Shown here in pieces: positions 6,330 through 13,479 of a stretch of DNA of 27,593 nt; position 1 is the first letter of the stretch; each line of letters opens with the position of its first letter. The DNA is from a virus. The notes beneath the pieces were generated by a model. The model searched no databases. It was not told where the DNA came from and saw only the letters and a list, made by a program, of their open reading frames with translations. Position numbers and translations under genes: made by a program. The stretch lies in the IMG/VR virus record IMGVR_UViG_3300031951_008299, positions 1 through 27,593 of that record, one strand, 5' to 3'.

Positions 6330-8387
6330 TTAGATTTGCCTGAAAGATATTCCAGAAAGTTTGACGCCACTAACCGAAGGTTGTGCATTACTAGCAAAAG
6401 GATTTGCCAAAACTCTCCTAATTGCTCCACGTAAACTACCATTACCACGAACATTATAAGAATCATTAGTGAAAGATGATGCATCAAAAGTAGCATTATA
6501 AGTTTGAGACCAATAACCAACATCATTTGGATTTGGATATGGATCAGACAAATTAATTTCAACAGAACCATGTTTTTCTAACCACTCATGCACATCTGAT
6601 TGAGTAGCTTTTCGATTTGATTCAAGATATAATGCAATCACTGAACAAGTATTTGGACAAGCAGAACTTGTACCATTAAACCAACAATCATGAAAATTTG
6701 TGTTATCAACTCTTGTAAAAGATTCATAAGAACTTGTATATCCCGCTGCCATGGACATTTCTGCAGGTGCCCATACATTAATCATTGGACCAGAATTGGA
6801 ATAACAAACTTTTCTGATTGCATATGCTGTAGAACCTTGTTTTGAATCTGCTGGTTCTACAGCACAATCTAAAGCACCAACTCTTATAGTTCCTTTCTTT
6901 CTTTCATGAGTTCCAGTAAATCCTCTACTAATACCACCACAACGATTAATATAGTTTGATGAAAAACTATACCAATTATTAAAATCTATATCGGTCTCAT
7001 CAGCAAATTTTTGATTTTGATTTCCAGCAGAAGTTAAAACAATACATCCAGCAGCAATAGCATTCTCTGCGGCAGAACTAGTTGTTGCATCATGTGGCGT
7101 AAACTGACCACTACCAAGATAATAACTTAGACCAGTTCCAGCGCCAAGATTATAAGTAAAAGTCTTTGTATTTCTACAAGCACCAGCATTTGCCTGAACT
7201 GTAGTATCATTTCCATTTCCAGTATAATTTAATGTTACTCCTCTATATTGATGAGTATATACAGAACCATTTACATTACCTGTTGAGGAAACGTTTCCCC
7301 AACTATTGTTGATGATTGTTGGGTCTGCATTTCCATTTTGAGTAATTTTCTTTGCCTGATGCCAAATCGTACAAACATTCAAAGCAGCACTACCATCAAT
7401 AATTCCACCGACACCACTAAGAGCAATTCTTATATTCCAAACATTACATTCAAATGCTAACCCAAAAGACTTTCCACCAATCTGAGATGCACATGCCGTA
7501 CCATGTCCATCAATCAATTGGTTACTATTGGCATTGGCAGTTTTAGTTGCTACATGGGGGACAGTGTATAAAGCATTTATGGGAATTGTACCCAAACTTT
7601 GAAACTCCGCAGAACGATTAGATGCATTTCCCCACCATGCGGCAGATGCAGTTGTAGCAATACCGACACCAAGATTAACACCATCTACAATTTTAATATA
7701 GGTTAAACCTCTACTATTGAAATAATCTGGATCTACTTTATAAGGTCCATCAAGAATTACATCTTTAACTCTATAAGTTCCATCTCGTCTTTGAAATTCT
7801 GGATGCAAATAAGCAACTCCAGAATCAATGATAACTGCATCAACTCCTTTGCCTGTCAAAGAATAACTAACATCACTCTCAACATATGTCGTACTAGTAA
7901 CTCCAACTCCCTTAAATGGAAGACTGGTAGGATTATTAACAAATAGATGCGACCAATTGGAACGGATATCATTTAAAAAATATGTTGTTTCATTATCAAA
8001 AGCAGCAACTACTTGTGGTTTATTAAATGCTACTGGTTTTTTATATCTTAAGGTATGAGTTGATTGTGGTTGTGGATATTTTTCTGGGTTTAATTCTACA
8101 CTTTCAATTTTTGGATGATTCTTCAATATCTCTGCTTCTTCTTGACTCATCAAATAAATTGAAGTTCTAAGAGAATATTCTTGAATGTTTATACAAGGTA
8201 TTGCTCTATTAGGAATACCATCAATCTCATTCTCATTAATAATGTAATTGTGAACCTCTTCCCAATACTCAGACTCCTCAACAATAACAATATACTCATC
8301 GATAGGATCTGGAGTATATTCTATGACGGGAGTTTCTGGAGATAAAATAATCTCAATATCTTCTGTTACTGGAATTAATCGTGTCAT
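6330..8387 (-). CDS. Subtilisin-like (S8) serine protease in the virion module (685 aa)
   Basis: A full subtilase triad is present: Asp188 in IIDSGVAYLHPEF, His295 in DGHGTACAS and Ser574 in NGTSSACP, with the oxyanion-hole Asn456 (TSAGNQN) and NNSWG at 360-364. Residues about 30-105 look like an inhibitor-I9-type propeptide (YIVIVEESEYW to the end SVELNPEKYP), which folds and then blocks subtilases until cleaved. There is no signal peptide, so it is not exported by the usual route. The last 30 residues (SGVKLSGISFRQI) look like a virion-docking tail. It lies between two fibre genes, 1 nt after one and 17 nt before the other, so it is probably carried on the particle or processes fibres. The protease identity is firm; substrate and location are inferred. 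Confidence 0.93.
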   Translation of the reverse strand: MTRLIPVTEDIEIILSPETPVIEYTPDPIDEYIVIVEESEYWEEVHNYIINENEIDGIPNRAIPCINIQEYSLRTSIYLMSQEEAEILKNHPKIESVELNPEKYPQPQSTHTLRYKKPVAFNKPQVVAAFDNETTYFLNDIRSNWSHLFVNNPTSLPFKGVGVTSTTYVESDVSYSLTGKGVDAVIIDSGVAYLHPEFQRRDGTYRVKDVILDGPYKVDPDYFNSRGLTYIKIVDGVNLGVGIATTASAAWWGNASNRSAEFQSLGTIPINALYTVPHVATKTANANSNQLIDGHGTACASQIGGKSFGLAFECNVWNIRIALSGVGGIIDGSAALNVCTIWHQAKKITQNGNADPTIINNSWGNVSSTGNVNGSVYTHQYRGVTLNYTGNGNDTTVQANAGACRNTKTFTYNLGAGTGLSYYLGSGQFTPHDATTSSAAENAIAAGCIVLTSAGNQNQKFADETDIDFNNWYSFSSNYINRCGGISRGFTGTHERKKGTIRVGALDCAVEPADSKQGSTAYAIRKVCYSNSGPMINVWAPAEMSMAAGYTSSYESFTRVDNTNFHDCWFNGTSSACPNTCSVIALYLESNRKATQSDVHEWLEKHGSVEINLSDPYPNPNDVGYWSQTYNATFDASSFTNDSYNVRGNGSLRGAIRRVLANPFASNAQPSVSGVKLSGISFRQI

Positions 8388-8388
8388 A

Positions 8389-11214
8389 TTACAATAGTGT
8401 AGTTCTTACTAATCTATAAGTAGTTATACCATTAACACCCGTTTCTGGTGTTACTTGCAACTTACATACACCAGCAGAAATTGTTGCGCCAACAGAAACA
8501 ATTAGATATGGTTCTGACATAACACCATACTCCTGCGAATATGCGGTTGTTCCATTTTGCATCACAAGAACTTTCTGTGCCTGAATAGTCCCAGATTGAA
8601 TAAAGTGCAATGTATATTCTGCGGTTTTAAAATCGTTTGTAGAAATCGTAAAACTATCAATGTCAGTTGCAATCCCAGCAGAAGCATTGAATGTTCCAAA
8701 TCCAGTCTTTACACCATATCTCTCAACTTGTAATGGTGTTTGTGGACTTGTTGTTGCAATACCAACATTTGAAAGAGTATGAATACCAGAAGCATTTGTA
8801 ACCCATTGAGTTGGAGTTGCACTAATAGTTACATTTCCTGTAGACTGATTTATCGCAATCCCAGTTCCTGCAATGATAGAAGTTACAATTCCAGTAAGAC
8901 TAATTCCAGATCCAACAAAAGATGTTGCCGTTACAACTCCAACTAGAATATTTGGAGTACCAGTTAATCCCTGAGAAGTTGTAGAAATTCCAGCAGTTGT
9001 AGCATATCCTGCAATTGTGGAGAACCCAGCAGTTGTAGCATAAGTTGAAACACCAGAATTAGGAACATAATTTATAGTGGATGAAACTGTTACAACTCCG
9101 ACAGAAAGCGCAGATACACCCAATCCAAATCCAAAATCAATAGTGCCAGCAAATCCAACTACTGATCCAAGATTTTTAACATTTATTCCAGAACCGCCTC
9201 CACCAACACCAGAAATAGCTACATTAGTAATAGAAGAAATCCTCCCATCATTATCAACAACAATTTGAGGGACAACTGTTGAGTTCCCATAAGTATTTGG
9301 GGATGCGCCAGTAAGGTTGGTTAAAGAAGAACCAGATCCTACAAATGATAATGCTGTTATTACACCAGAAATATTAGCACCTGAAGAAGTAATAATACCA
9401 CTAAAGTTTCCTCTGGTTGCTGTTAGAATACCAACGGAAATACCATTTGCTGTTAAATTACCGCGATTTGTTATGGAATTTAATGTGTCAGTCTCGGTAT
9501 AAGAAGTTAAATATCCAACAATAGAATGGTTACCCCATCCATAAGAAATATCCCAATTACTAATCTGTCCTGAAGTAATTGAAGTAGCAGCACCAGTAAA
9601 AGTATTAAGACCTATTTGAGTATTAACATATCCTGTTGTAGCATAACCTACTAATGCATTGGTAACATAACCAGATGTAACGTACCCAACAATAGAATGG
9701 TTACCCCATCCATAAGAAATATCCCAATTACTAATCTGTCCTGAAGTAATTGAAGTAGCAGCACCAGTAAAAGTATTAAGACCTATTTGAGTATTAACAT
9801 ATCCTGTTGTAGCATAACCTAATGTCGAGTGATCACCCCATCCATAAGAAGTATCCCAATTACTAATTTGTGTATTTGTAATATTTTTTGCAGGAGAAGC
9901 ATTGAATATGGGATCAGTTTCAGTAAATGAAGTTAAATAAGTATTAGAATCAATTGATCCATCTGCTTTTAAAAATTGAGATGAAGTTCCACCAGATTTA
10001 ATGAATGATGATGCTGTTACAACACCAGATACATTTAACTGCTTAGCAAATAATGTCGTTCCAGTAACTGTGTTAATGCCAGAGAAGGTGGATACACCAG
10101 ATACATTTAACTGCTTAGCAAATAATGTCGTTCCAGTAACTGTGGTAATGCCAGAGAAGGTGGATACACCAGATACATTAAGTTGTGTTAGAGATCCTGT
10201 CCCACCACTAACACTTGTAGACACTCCTGAAACATTTGCATAAGTTGCAATACCAGATCTAGAAGCGTATGTTGCAACGCCTGCATTAGTTGCATAGGTG
10301 GCAATACCAGAAATATCTGCATATCCAGCATAAGTAGAAATACCAGCAACATTTGCATACCCAGAATATGTTGATATTCCGGATGTAATCGCATATCCTA
10401 CTTGACCAAACTGATCAAGAGCCGCATTTTCAAATATAAATTTTCCAAGTGAATGGTCATATTTAAGAAACTTCCCATTGTATACACTTGGATTCGTTGC
10501 AATACCAACAATATCATCAAGGTACTTTAATCTGACTTCACCACCACCACCAATACTAGCAAGTTGTTCTTGCAGTCTTCCTACAAGAATTTGATAGTGA
10601 TTTTTTAATTGCTCTAAAGTTACAGGATTTTGTGTCAGAGGGTCATTGCTTTTTGTAGATCCACTAACCAATTCTTCAGATAGTCTTTTATATTTTGCAG
10701 ATAAAATATTAATCTTTTCTTCAAGAGAACCAATATCAATTGATGGTTTCTTTTTTAATTCTACAAATAAATCTTCACGTAAAGAAACAATATCTTTAGC
10801 ATGAGAAGACACATATTTTTCTACTACCTCTTCAACTTGATTCTGATATAATTCTTTGAATATACTTTGTGCTTCTCTAACTTTTATTAACTCAATTGAT
10901 CCTTCAACTAAAGAAAGTTTATGATGATTTTTCCTAACTTCATTTATAGATTCTTCCGTTAGATCTGAATTAAGTTCTTCGTCAATAAAAGATTCTCTCC
11001 AGTCATATAGATTATTTCCTTCCTTTTTTACTTCCACCTCCTCATATAGAGGAGACATTTTTTCCACAGAAGACTTTTGAACGTCAAAAATACTAGAATC
11101 ATTCTTCTGATCAATGACTCCAGTATTTTTAAGTTCTTCATCAAGGTTCTTTATCTTGTTTTCTAAATCTTTAGAAGGTTTAGAATACTTGATAGTCTTC
11201 TTAAAAATTCCCAT
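8389..11214 (-). CDS. Long repeat-rich tail-fibre-like protein with N-terminal coiled coil (941 aa)
   Basis: Residues 1-215 are highly charged and helical (MGIFKKTIKYSKPSKDLENK onwards, with heptad-like Leu/Glu/Lys spacing), a probable coiled coil. The stretch LKYLDDIVGIATNPSVYNGK then leads into long arrays of short beta modules: YAGYADISGIATYATNAGVA repeats, GITTVTGTTLFAKQ modules, and 57-residue units with YGWGNHSIVGY. A C-terminal domain of about 130 residues (after WVTNASGIHTLSNVGIATT) is non-repetitive. Exact 136-bp and near-exact 72-bp direct repeats lie inside the gene (see repeats). The architecture suits a distal tail fibre or a whisker-like appendage. A candidate late promoter lies at 11245-11252. 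It is not a collagen-type Gly-X-Y repeat. Confidence 0.84.
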   Translation of the reverse strand: MGIFKKTIKYSKPSKDLENKIKNLDEELKNTGVIDQKNDSSIFDVQKSSVEKMSPLYEEVEVKKEGNNLYDWRESFIDEELNSDLTEESINEVRKNHHKLSLVEGSIELIKVREAQSIFKELYQNQVEEVVEKYVSSHAKDIVSLREDLFVELKKKPSIDIGSLEEKINILSAKYKRLSEELVSGSTKSNDPLTQNPVTLEQLKNHYQILVGRLQEQLASIGGGGEVRLKYLDDIVGIATNPSVYNGKFLKYDHSLGKFIFENAALDQFGQVGYAITSGISTYSGYANVAGISTYAGYADISGIATYATNAGVATYASRSGIATYANVSGVSTSVSGGTGSLTQLNVSGVSTFSGITTVTGTTLFAKQLNVSGVSTFSGINTVTGTTLFAKQLNVSGVVTASSFIKSGGTSSQFLKADGSIDSNTYLTSFTETDPIFNASPAKNITNTQISNWDTSYGWGDHSTLGYATTGYVNTQIGLNTFTGAATSITSGQISNWDISYGWGNHSIVGYVTSGYVTNALVGYATTGYVNTQIGLNTFTGAATSITSGQISNWDISYGWGNHSIVGYLTSYTETDTLNSITNRGNLTANGISVGILTATRGNFSGIITSSGANISGVITALSFVGSGSSLTNLTGASPNTYGNSTVVPQIVVDNDGRISSITNVAISGVGGGGSGINVKNLGSVVGFAGTIDFGFGLGVSALSVGVVTVSSTINYVPNSGVSTYATTAGFSTIAGYATTAGISTTSQGLTGTPNILVGVVTATSFVGSGISLTGIVTSIIAGTGIAINQSTGNVTISATPTQWVTNASGIHTLSNVGIATTSPQTPLQVERYGVKTGFGTFNASAGIATDIDSFTISTNDFKTAEYTLHFIQSGTIQAQKVLVMQNGTTAYSQEYGVMSEPYLIVSVGATISAGVCKLQVTPETGVNGITTYRLVRTTLL
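9515..9650. repeat. 136-bp exact direct repeat, copy 1 (with 9686-9821)
   Basis: This block is identical, base for base, to 9686-9821. The offset of 171 bp is 57 codons, so gain or loss of a unit keeps the reading frame. It encodes the fibre segment with YVNTQIGLNTFTGAATSITS and NWDISYGWGNHSIVGY. A third, diverged unit follows downstream to about 9870 (NWDTSYGWGDHSTLGY). Confidence 0.95.
9686..9821. repeat. 136-bp exact direct repeat, copy 2
   Basis: Second copy of the block at 9515-9650, separated from it by 35 bp encoding VTSGYVTNALVGY-type linker sequence. Lack of any mismatch, even at silent positions, points to recent duplication or ongoing conversion. Confidence 0.95.
10022..10165. repeat. 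Tandem 72-bp direct repeats (two units, 10022-10093 and 10094-10165)
   Basis: Two adjacent 72-bp units (24 codons) differ at a single base (t or g in the tgNtaatg segment), and the start of a third unit follows at 10166. They encode the module GVSTFSGITTVTGTTLFAKQ plus LNVS. A diverged copy of the same cassette occurs at about 5126-5192 in the other fibre gene. Confidence 0.93.
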
Positions 11215-11244
11215 TAACTATGATTAATTTTTTTCCTATGCTAG

Positions 11245-11252
11245 TATTTATT
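11245..11252 (-). promoter_or_regulatory. Candidate late promoter of the fibre-protease module
   Basis: AATAAATA on the minus strand fits the cyanophage late motif NATAAATA and lies about 31 nt before the ATG of the 941-aa fibre gene, overlapping the stop of the 54-aa gene. No other promoter-like element was found ahead of this structural operon. Confidence 0.5.
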
Positions 11253-11415
11253 ATACCCTGTATTCTTCAATTTTGTCTAGAACTTTATTCAGATACTGAT
11301 GCGCTAACCACTTTGGATCATGTCCGGATTTGTCCATCCATTCCTTATCTAAGTTTGATTTTATCTTGAGAACTTCATATTTTATGATCTCTTTCGTCAG
11401 GTATCCGCGTGGCAT
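11251..11415 (-). CDS. Small conserved-type hypothetical protein (54 aa)
   Basis: The minus strand from the ATG at 11415 reads MPRGYLTKEIIKYEVLKIKS, then a charged stretch with EWMDKSGHDPKWLAHQYLNK, and stops at 11251. It is amphipathic and helical with alternating Lys/Glu. Similar short proteins recur in T4-like cyanophages without an assigned role, from memory. The start codon is only 5 nt after the T-tract of the terminator that ends the peroxiredoxin message. Expression therefore requires read-through or a promoter I could not find, and I see no Shine-Dalgarno site. The sequence composition and intact frame favour a real gene. Function is unknown. Confidence 0.65.
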   Translation of the reverse strand: MPRGYLTKEIIKYEVLKIKSNLDKEWMDKSGHDPKWLAHQYLNKVLDKIEEYRV

Positions 11416-11420
11416 GGCAT

Positions 11421-11455
11421 AAAAAAAAAACTCTGCCCAATATTTAGAGCAGAGT
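11421..11455 (-). terminator. Intrinsic terminator of the electron-transfer operon
   Basis: ACTCTGC and GCAGAGT (7 bp, 11455-11449 with 11436-11430) enclose a 12-nt loop and are followed by a run of ten Ts on the minus strand. It lies about 20 nt after the peroxiredoxin stop. Confidence 0.87.
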
Positions 11456-11476
11456 TTGTTATTATGTCATATTGTT

Positions 11477-12226
11477 TCAAACAGTCACTTCATCCTCCAC
11501 AGATGCTTTGACATATTCAAGAACAATTTCAGGTGTAGTCTCTTGGTAAGGATCAGTCTCTGCATTATCACGCATACCGTTTTCAACAAAAAGTTTTTCA
11601 ACTTGACCATCATAAACGACCATGGCGTAACGCCAGGAACGACTACCAAATCCAAGATTAGTTTTCTTTACAAGCATTCCCATTTGACGGGTAAAATACC
11701 CATTGCCATCAGGGAGCATTTTAACTTTTTCAATACCTTGATCTTTTGCCCAGGCATTCATAACAAAAGCATCGTTTACGGAAACGCAATAAATTTCATC
11801 AATACCAAGTGACTTAAACTCATCATACTTTTCCTCAAATCCAGGAAGTTGGTAATGAGAACAAGTAGGGGTGAATGCACCTGGAAGTGAAAAAACAATC
11901 ACACGTTTATCGTAAAAAAGATCTTCAGTTGTACGAGTTACAAACTGACTGTTCTCACGAAAAATAAATTCTTCTTGAGGAACATCATATCCCTCGGGAA
12001 CTAGATACGTCATTTTTTTAACACTTCCTTTAATTAGATCTACAATTTCTTGCCAATCATGTCCTTCTCTTTTGCACCAATCTTTTGCAAGTTGCTCTTC
12101 TTCTGGAGTGAGATCAAAAAATGCGTCTCTAATAATTTGTTGAGCAAGGGGAAGATCTCTCCATTTCCAAGCTCTTGCAAAATCATTTTCGTTAAATGGT
12201 CTTGTATAATGTTTTGATTTTGACAT
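11477..12226 (-). CDS. Peroxiredoxin (Prx5 type) with a 71-aa N-terminal extension
   Basis: Residues 72-249 form a Prx5-like peroxiredoxin: the peroxidatic Cys122 lies in GAFTPTCS, followed by LPGFEEKYDEF, CVSVNDAFVMNAWAKDQG and GFGSRSWRYAM, all typical of the family. It reduces hydrogen or alkyl peroxides and would limit oxidative damage when photosynthesis is kept running. Residues 1-71 (MSKSKHYTRPFNENDFARAW onwards) are an unrelated charged helical segment. At the junction the ATG for Met72 lies in an A7 run, preceded by the ribosome site AAAGGAAG. One A fewer would end the upstream ORF in an ATGA overlap. So the gene may be a true fusion, two coupled genes, or a homopolymer error; initiation at 12013 would give a standard 178-aa peroxiredoxin. 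Confidence 0.88.
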   Translation of the reverse strand: MSKSKHYTRPFNENDFARAWKWRDLPLAQQIIRDAFFDLTPEEEQLAKDWCKREGHDWQEIVDLIKGSVKKMTYLVPEGYDVPQEEFIFRENSQFVTRTTEDLFYDKRVIVFSLPGAFTPTCSHYQLPGFEEKYDEFKSLGIDEIYCVSVNDAFVMNAWAKDQGIEKVKMLPDGNGYFTRQMGMLVKKTNLGFGSRSWRYAMVVYDGQVEKLFVENGMRDNAETDPYQETTPEIVLEYVKASVEDEVTV

Positions 12227-12251
12227 TATGAATCTGGTGTTTACTACTTAT

Positions 12252-12260
12252 ATTATATCA
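12252..12260 (-). promoter_or_regulatory. Candidate extended -10 promoter before the peroxiredoxin
   Basis: TGATATAAT on the minus strand is an extended -10 box overlapping the stop codon of the second hli gene. It would start transcription about 20 nt before the peroxiredoxin ATG. No -35 box is visible, so it is weakly supported. Confidence 0.3.
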
Positions 12261-12377
12261 GAAAACTCCAGGAATAATCTGACCAGTAGTAACGTAAGAG
12301 ACGACCGCTGCAACGAATCCAAGCATTGCCAGGCGGGAGTTGAGGATTTCTGCCTCAGGGGTAAAACCGAATTTCAT
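12258..12377 (-). CDS. hli: High-light-inducible protein, minimal (39 aa)
   Basis: The minus strand from the ATG at 12377 encodes MKFGFTPEAEILNSRLAMLG, then FVAAVVSYVTTGQIIPGVF and stop. The Hli helix signature (ExxNxRxAMxGF, here EILNSRLAMLGF) binds chlorophyll in the thylakoid membrane. Hli proteins bind pigments and protect photosystems under high light. The ribosome site AAGGAG is well placed 7 nt upstream and overlaps the stop codon of the 46-aa ORF, so the two are probably translated together. It is shorter than host Hli proteins but of normal size for phage versions. The identity is firm. Confidence 0.9.
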   Translation of the reverse strand: MKFGFTPEAEILNSRLAMLGFVAAVVSYVTTGQIIPGVF

Positions 12378-12388
12378 TTTGATTCTCC

Positions 12389-12529
12389 TTAAGGATTGTG
12401 ATTTTTAGTTTCTTTAATTTTTTTGTAACCCCAGACAGCTAGGGTTCCGATGCCAACGCCAACAATACAACAGATAAGCATATGGATAGTGTGCTCCCAG
12501 CAGTGAAATATATTAGGAAATGTGGGCAT
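12389..12529 (-). CDS. Small single-span membrane protein (46 aa)
   Basis: The minus strand from the ATG at 12529 encodes MPTFPNIFHCWEHTIHMLIC, a hydrophobic span CCIVGVGIGTLAVWGY and a basic tail KKIKETKNHNP. The start overlaps the end of petE by 17 nt in another frame. An internal ATG at codon 17, with GGGAG upstream, would give 30 aa and may be the true start. Its TAA lies within the ribosome site of the following hli gene, which argues for coupled translation and for a real gene. One membrane helix with a positive tail suits a thylakoid microprotein, but I do not recognise the family. Confidence 0.5.
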   Translation of the reverse strand: MPTFPNIFHCWEHTIHMLICCIVGVGIGTLAVWGYKKIKETKNHNP

Positions 12530-12836
12530 GACCAATCATTCCAGCACCTTTGTGAGGAGCACACCAGAAAGTATACTCACCAGCATCAGTAAAAGTAACA
12601 TCAAAACTCTCGCCAGGACTAAAAAGAAGTCCATCATGTGAGAGTTCAGGATGATCTTCCACAATCACATTATGAGGTGGAAGCATACCATTAACGAAGT
12701 GAATGCTGTCACCAACAGCAAGAGTAACATCAGCAGGTTCAAAGATAAGATTACCATTAGAACCCATTGTGACATCTACAGCCCAGGCAGGAAGGGCAAG
12801 GAAGAACACTGCCAAGAAGGCAAAAAATGCTTTCAT
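12513..12836 (-). CDS. petE: Plastocyanin precursor
   Basis: Plastocyanin carries electrons from the cytochrome b6f complex to photosystem I in the thylakoid lumen. The protein has 107 aa. Residues 1-19 ([19 protein letters not shown]) are a signal peptide ending AWA, then a small cupredoxin domain. All four copper ligands are seen: His55 (PPHNV), Cys92 and His95 (WCAPH) and Met100 (GAGM). I use the ATG at 12836, which overlaps the petF stop (TGATG) and has GAGGAG upstream, and not the GTG one codon earlier. It follows petF directly in an operon with hli genes. It is known in several T4-like cyanophages. Confidence 0.96.
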   Translation of the reverse strand: MKAFFAFLAVFFLALPAWAVDVTMGSNGNLIFEPADVTLAVGDSIHFVNGMLPPHNVIVEDHPELSHDGLLFSPGESFDVTFTDAGEYTFWCAPHKGAGMIGHAHIS

Positions 12837-13129
12837 CACAGGTTCTCCTCTTGCTCGGTCAGGATTACGCAGTCGCTAGTGGGATATGCCACACAGGTGA
12901 GCACCCAACCCTCTGCTTGCTGTTCGTCATCAAGGAACGATTGTTCTTCGTTATCCACAGTGCCGCTAATGAGTTTACCAGCACAAGCAGAGCAGGCACC
13001 TGCCTTACAAGATGAAGGCAGATCAATACCTGCTTCTTCAGCAGCTTCGAGAATGTATTGATCATCAGGGCACTGAATAACATTTTCAGTGCCATCAGGA
13101 GATTGAAGTGTAACGCTATAGGTTGCCAT
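12836..13129 (-). CDS. petF: Plant-type [2Fe-2S] ferredoxin
   Basis: The protein has 97 aa with the ferredoxin fold and four cluster ligands at Cys41, Cys46, Cys49 and Cys79 (CKAGACSAC and LTC). It accepts electrons from photosystem I and passes them to partner enzymes such as bilin reductases. Phage ferredoxins have been linked with phage-coded bilin synthesis, though no such enzyme lies in this window. Start and stop overlap the neighbours: TAATG with the 28-aa peptide before it and TGATG with petE after it, so translation is strongly coupled. The C terminus, TEQEENL, is acidic. The sequence is complete. Confidence 0.96.
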   Translation of the reverse strand: MATYSVTLQSPDGTENVIQCPDDQYILEAAEEAGIDLPSSCKAGACSACAGKLISGTVDNEEQSFLDDEQQAEGWVLTCVAYPTSDCVILTEQEENL

Positions 13130-13215
13130 TAGTATGTTTCGGAAAGTTTTTCTACAGATGCTGCCAACAAAACAAAGAAGGCAACACTAGTAATTGTAAA
13201 GATAATTTGCGCCAT
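13129..13215 (-). CDS. 28-aa single-span membrane peptide between hli and petF
   Basis: The minus strand from the ATG at 13215 encodes [20 protein letters not shown] then VEKLSETY and TAA. The stop overlaps the petF start (TAATG), a spacing typical of this operon. The peptide is one hydrophobic helix of about 18 residues with a short polar tail on the C side. Size and shape match the very small subunits of photosystems and of cytochrome b6f (such as PsaM, PsbT or PetL), but I could not match it to any one of them. The coupling and location inside the electron-transfer operon make a real photosynthesis-related microprotein plausible. The weak upstream ribosome site is a point against it. Confidence 0.6.
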   Translation of the reverse strand: MAQIIFTITSVAFFVLLAASVEKLSETY

Positions 13216-13228
13216 TGTCAATCAATTG

Positions 13229-13423
13229 TCAGAAGATCCCGAAGAAGAACTTACCAGTGAGTGCATAAGAAAGAGCACCAGAAACAATACCGACCATTGC
13301 CCAGCGTCCATTGTACTTCTCCTTTACTTGGTTAGGGGTATCCATACCATAGTTTTCGTAGTACATGGTAGGTTCTTTGGCAAACATGTTCTGCTGCCCA
13401 TGCTCATTGGTTGTTACAGTCAT
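13229..13423 (-). CDS. hli: High-light-inducible protein (64 aa)
   Basis: The protein from the ATG at 13423 starts MTVTTNEHGQQNMFAKEPTM. It ends with the Hli chlorophyll-binding helix YNGRWAMVGIVSGALSYAL and a short tail, TGKFFFGIF. Earlier in-frame starts, up to 13462, would lie inside the promoter region, so I reject them. Hli proteins are one-helix relatives of light-harvesting proteins that take up chlorophyll and protect photosystem II. This is the first gene of the electron-transfer operon. Its predicted leader is about 20 nt long, from a TTGACG-TATAAT promoter. The identity is firm. Confidence 0.93.
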   Translation of the reverse strand: MTVTTNEHGQQNMFAKEPTMYYENYGMDTPNQVKEKYNGRWAMVGIVSGALSYALTGKFFFGIF

Positions 13424-13450
13424 TGTACATTCGTTAAGAATTGTTACACA

Positions 13451-13479
13451 ATTATATAGCAAAAAGAAAGGGGCGTCAA
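13451..13479 (-). promoter_or_regulatory. Strong sigma70-type promoter of the hli-petF-petE operon
   Basis: TTGACG (13479-13474), a spacer of exactly 17 nt, and a perfect TATAAT (13456-13451) on the minus strand. The -35 box is the loop of the terminator for the glycan operon. Its class differs from the TATAAATA late promoter of psbA, so the two photosynthesis units are probably expressed at different times or by different polymerase forms. Confidence 0.82.

Noticed and set aside
9515-10165. CRISPR array or phage attachment site
   Set aside because: The repeats are long, in frame, few and coding for fibre modules; there are no unique spacers of regular length.
13423-13462. Longer hli start at 13462 (77 aa)
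   Set aside because: Its first 13 codons cover the -10 box and predicted transcription start of the operon promoter.
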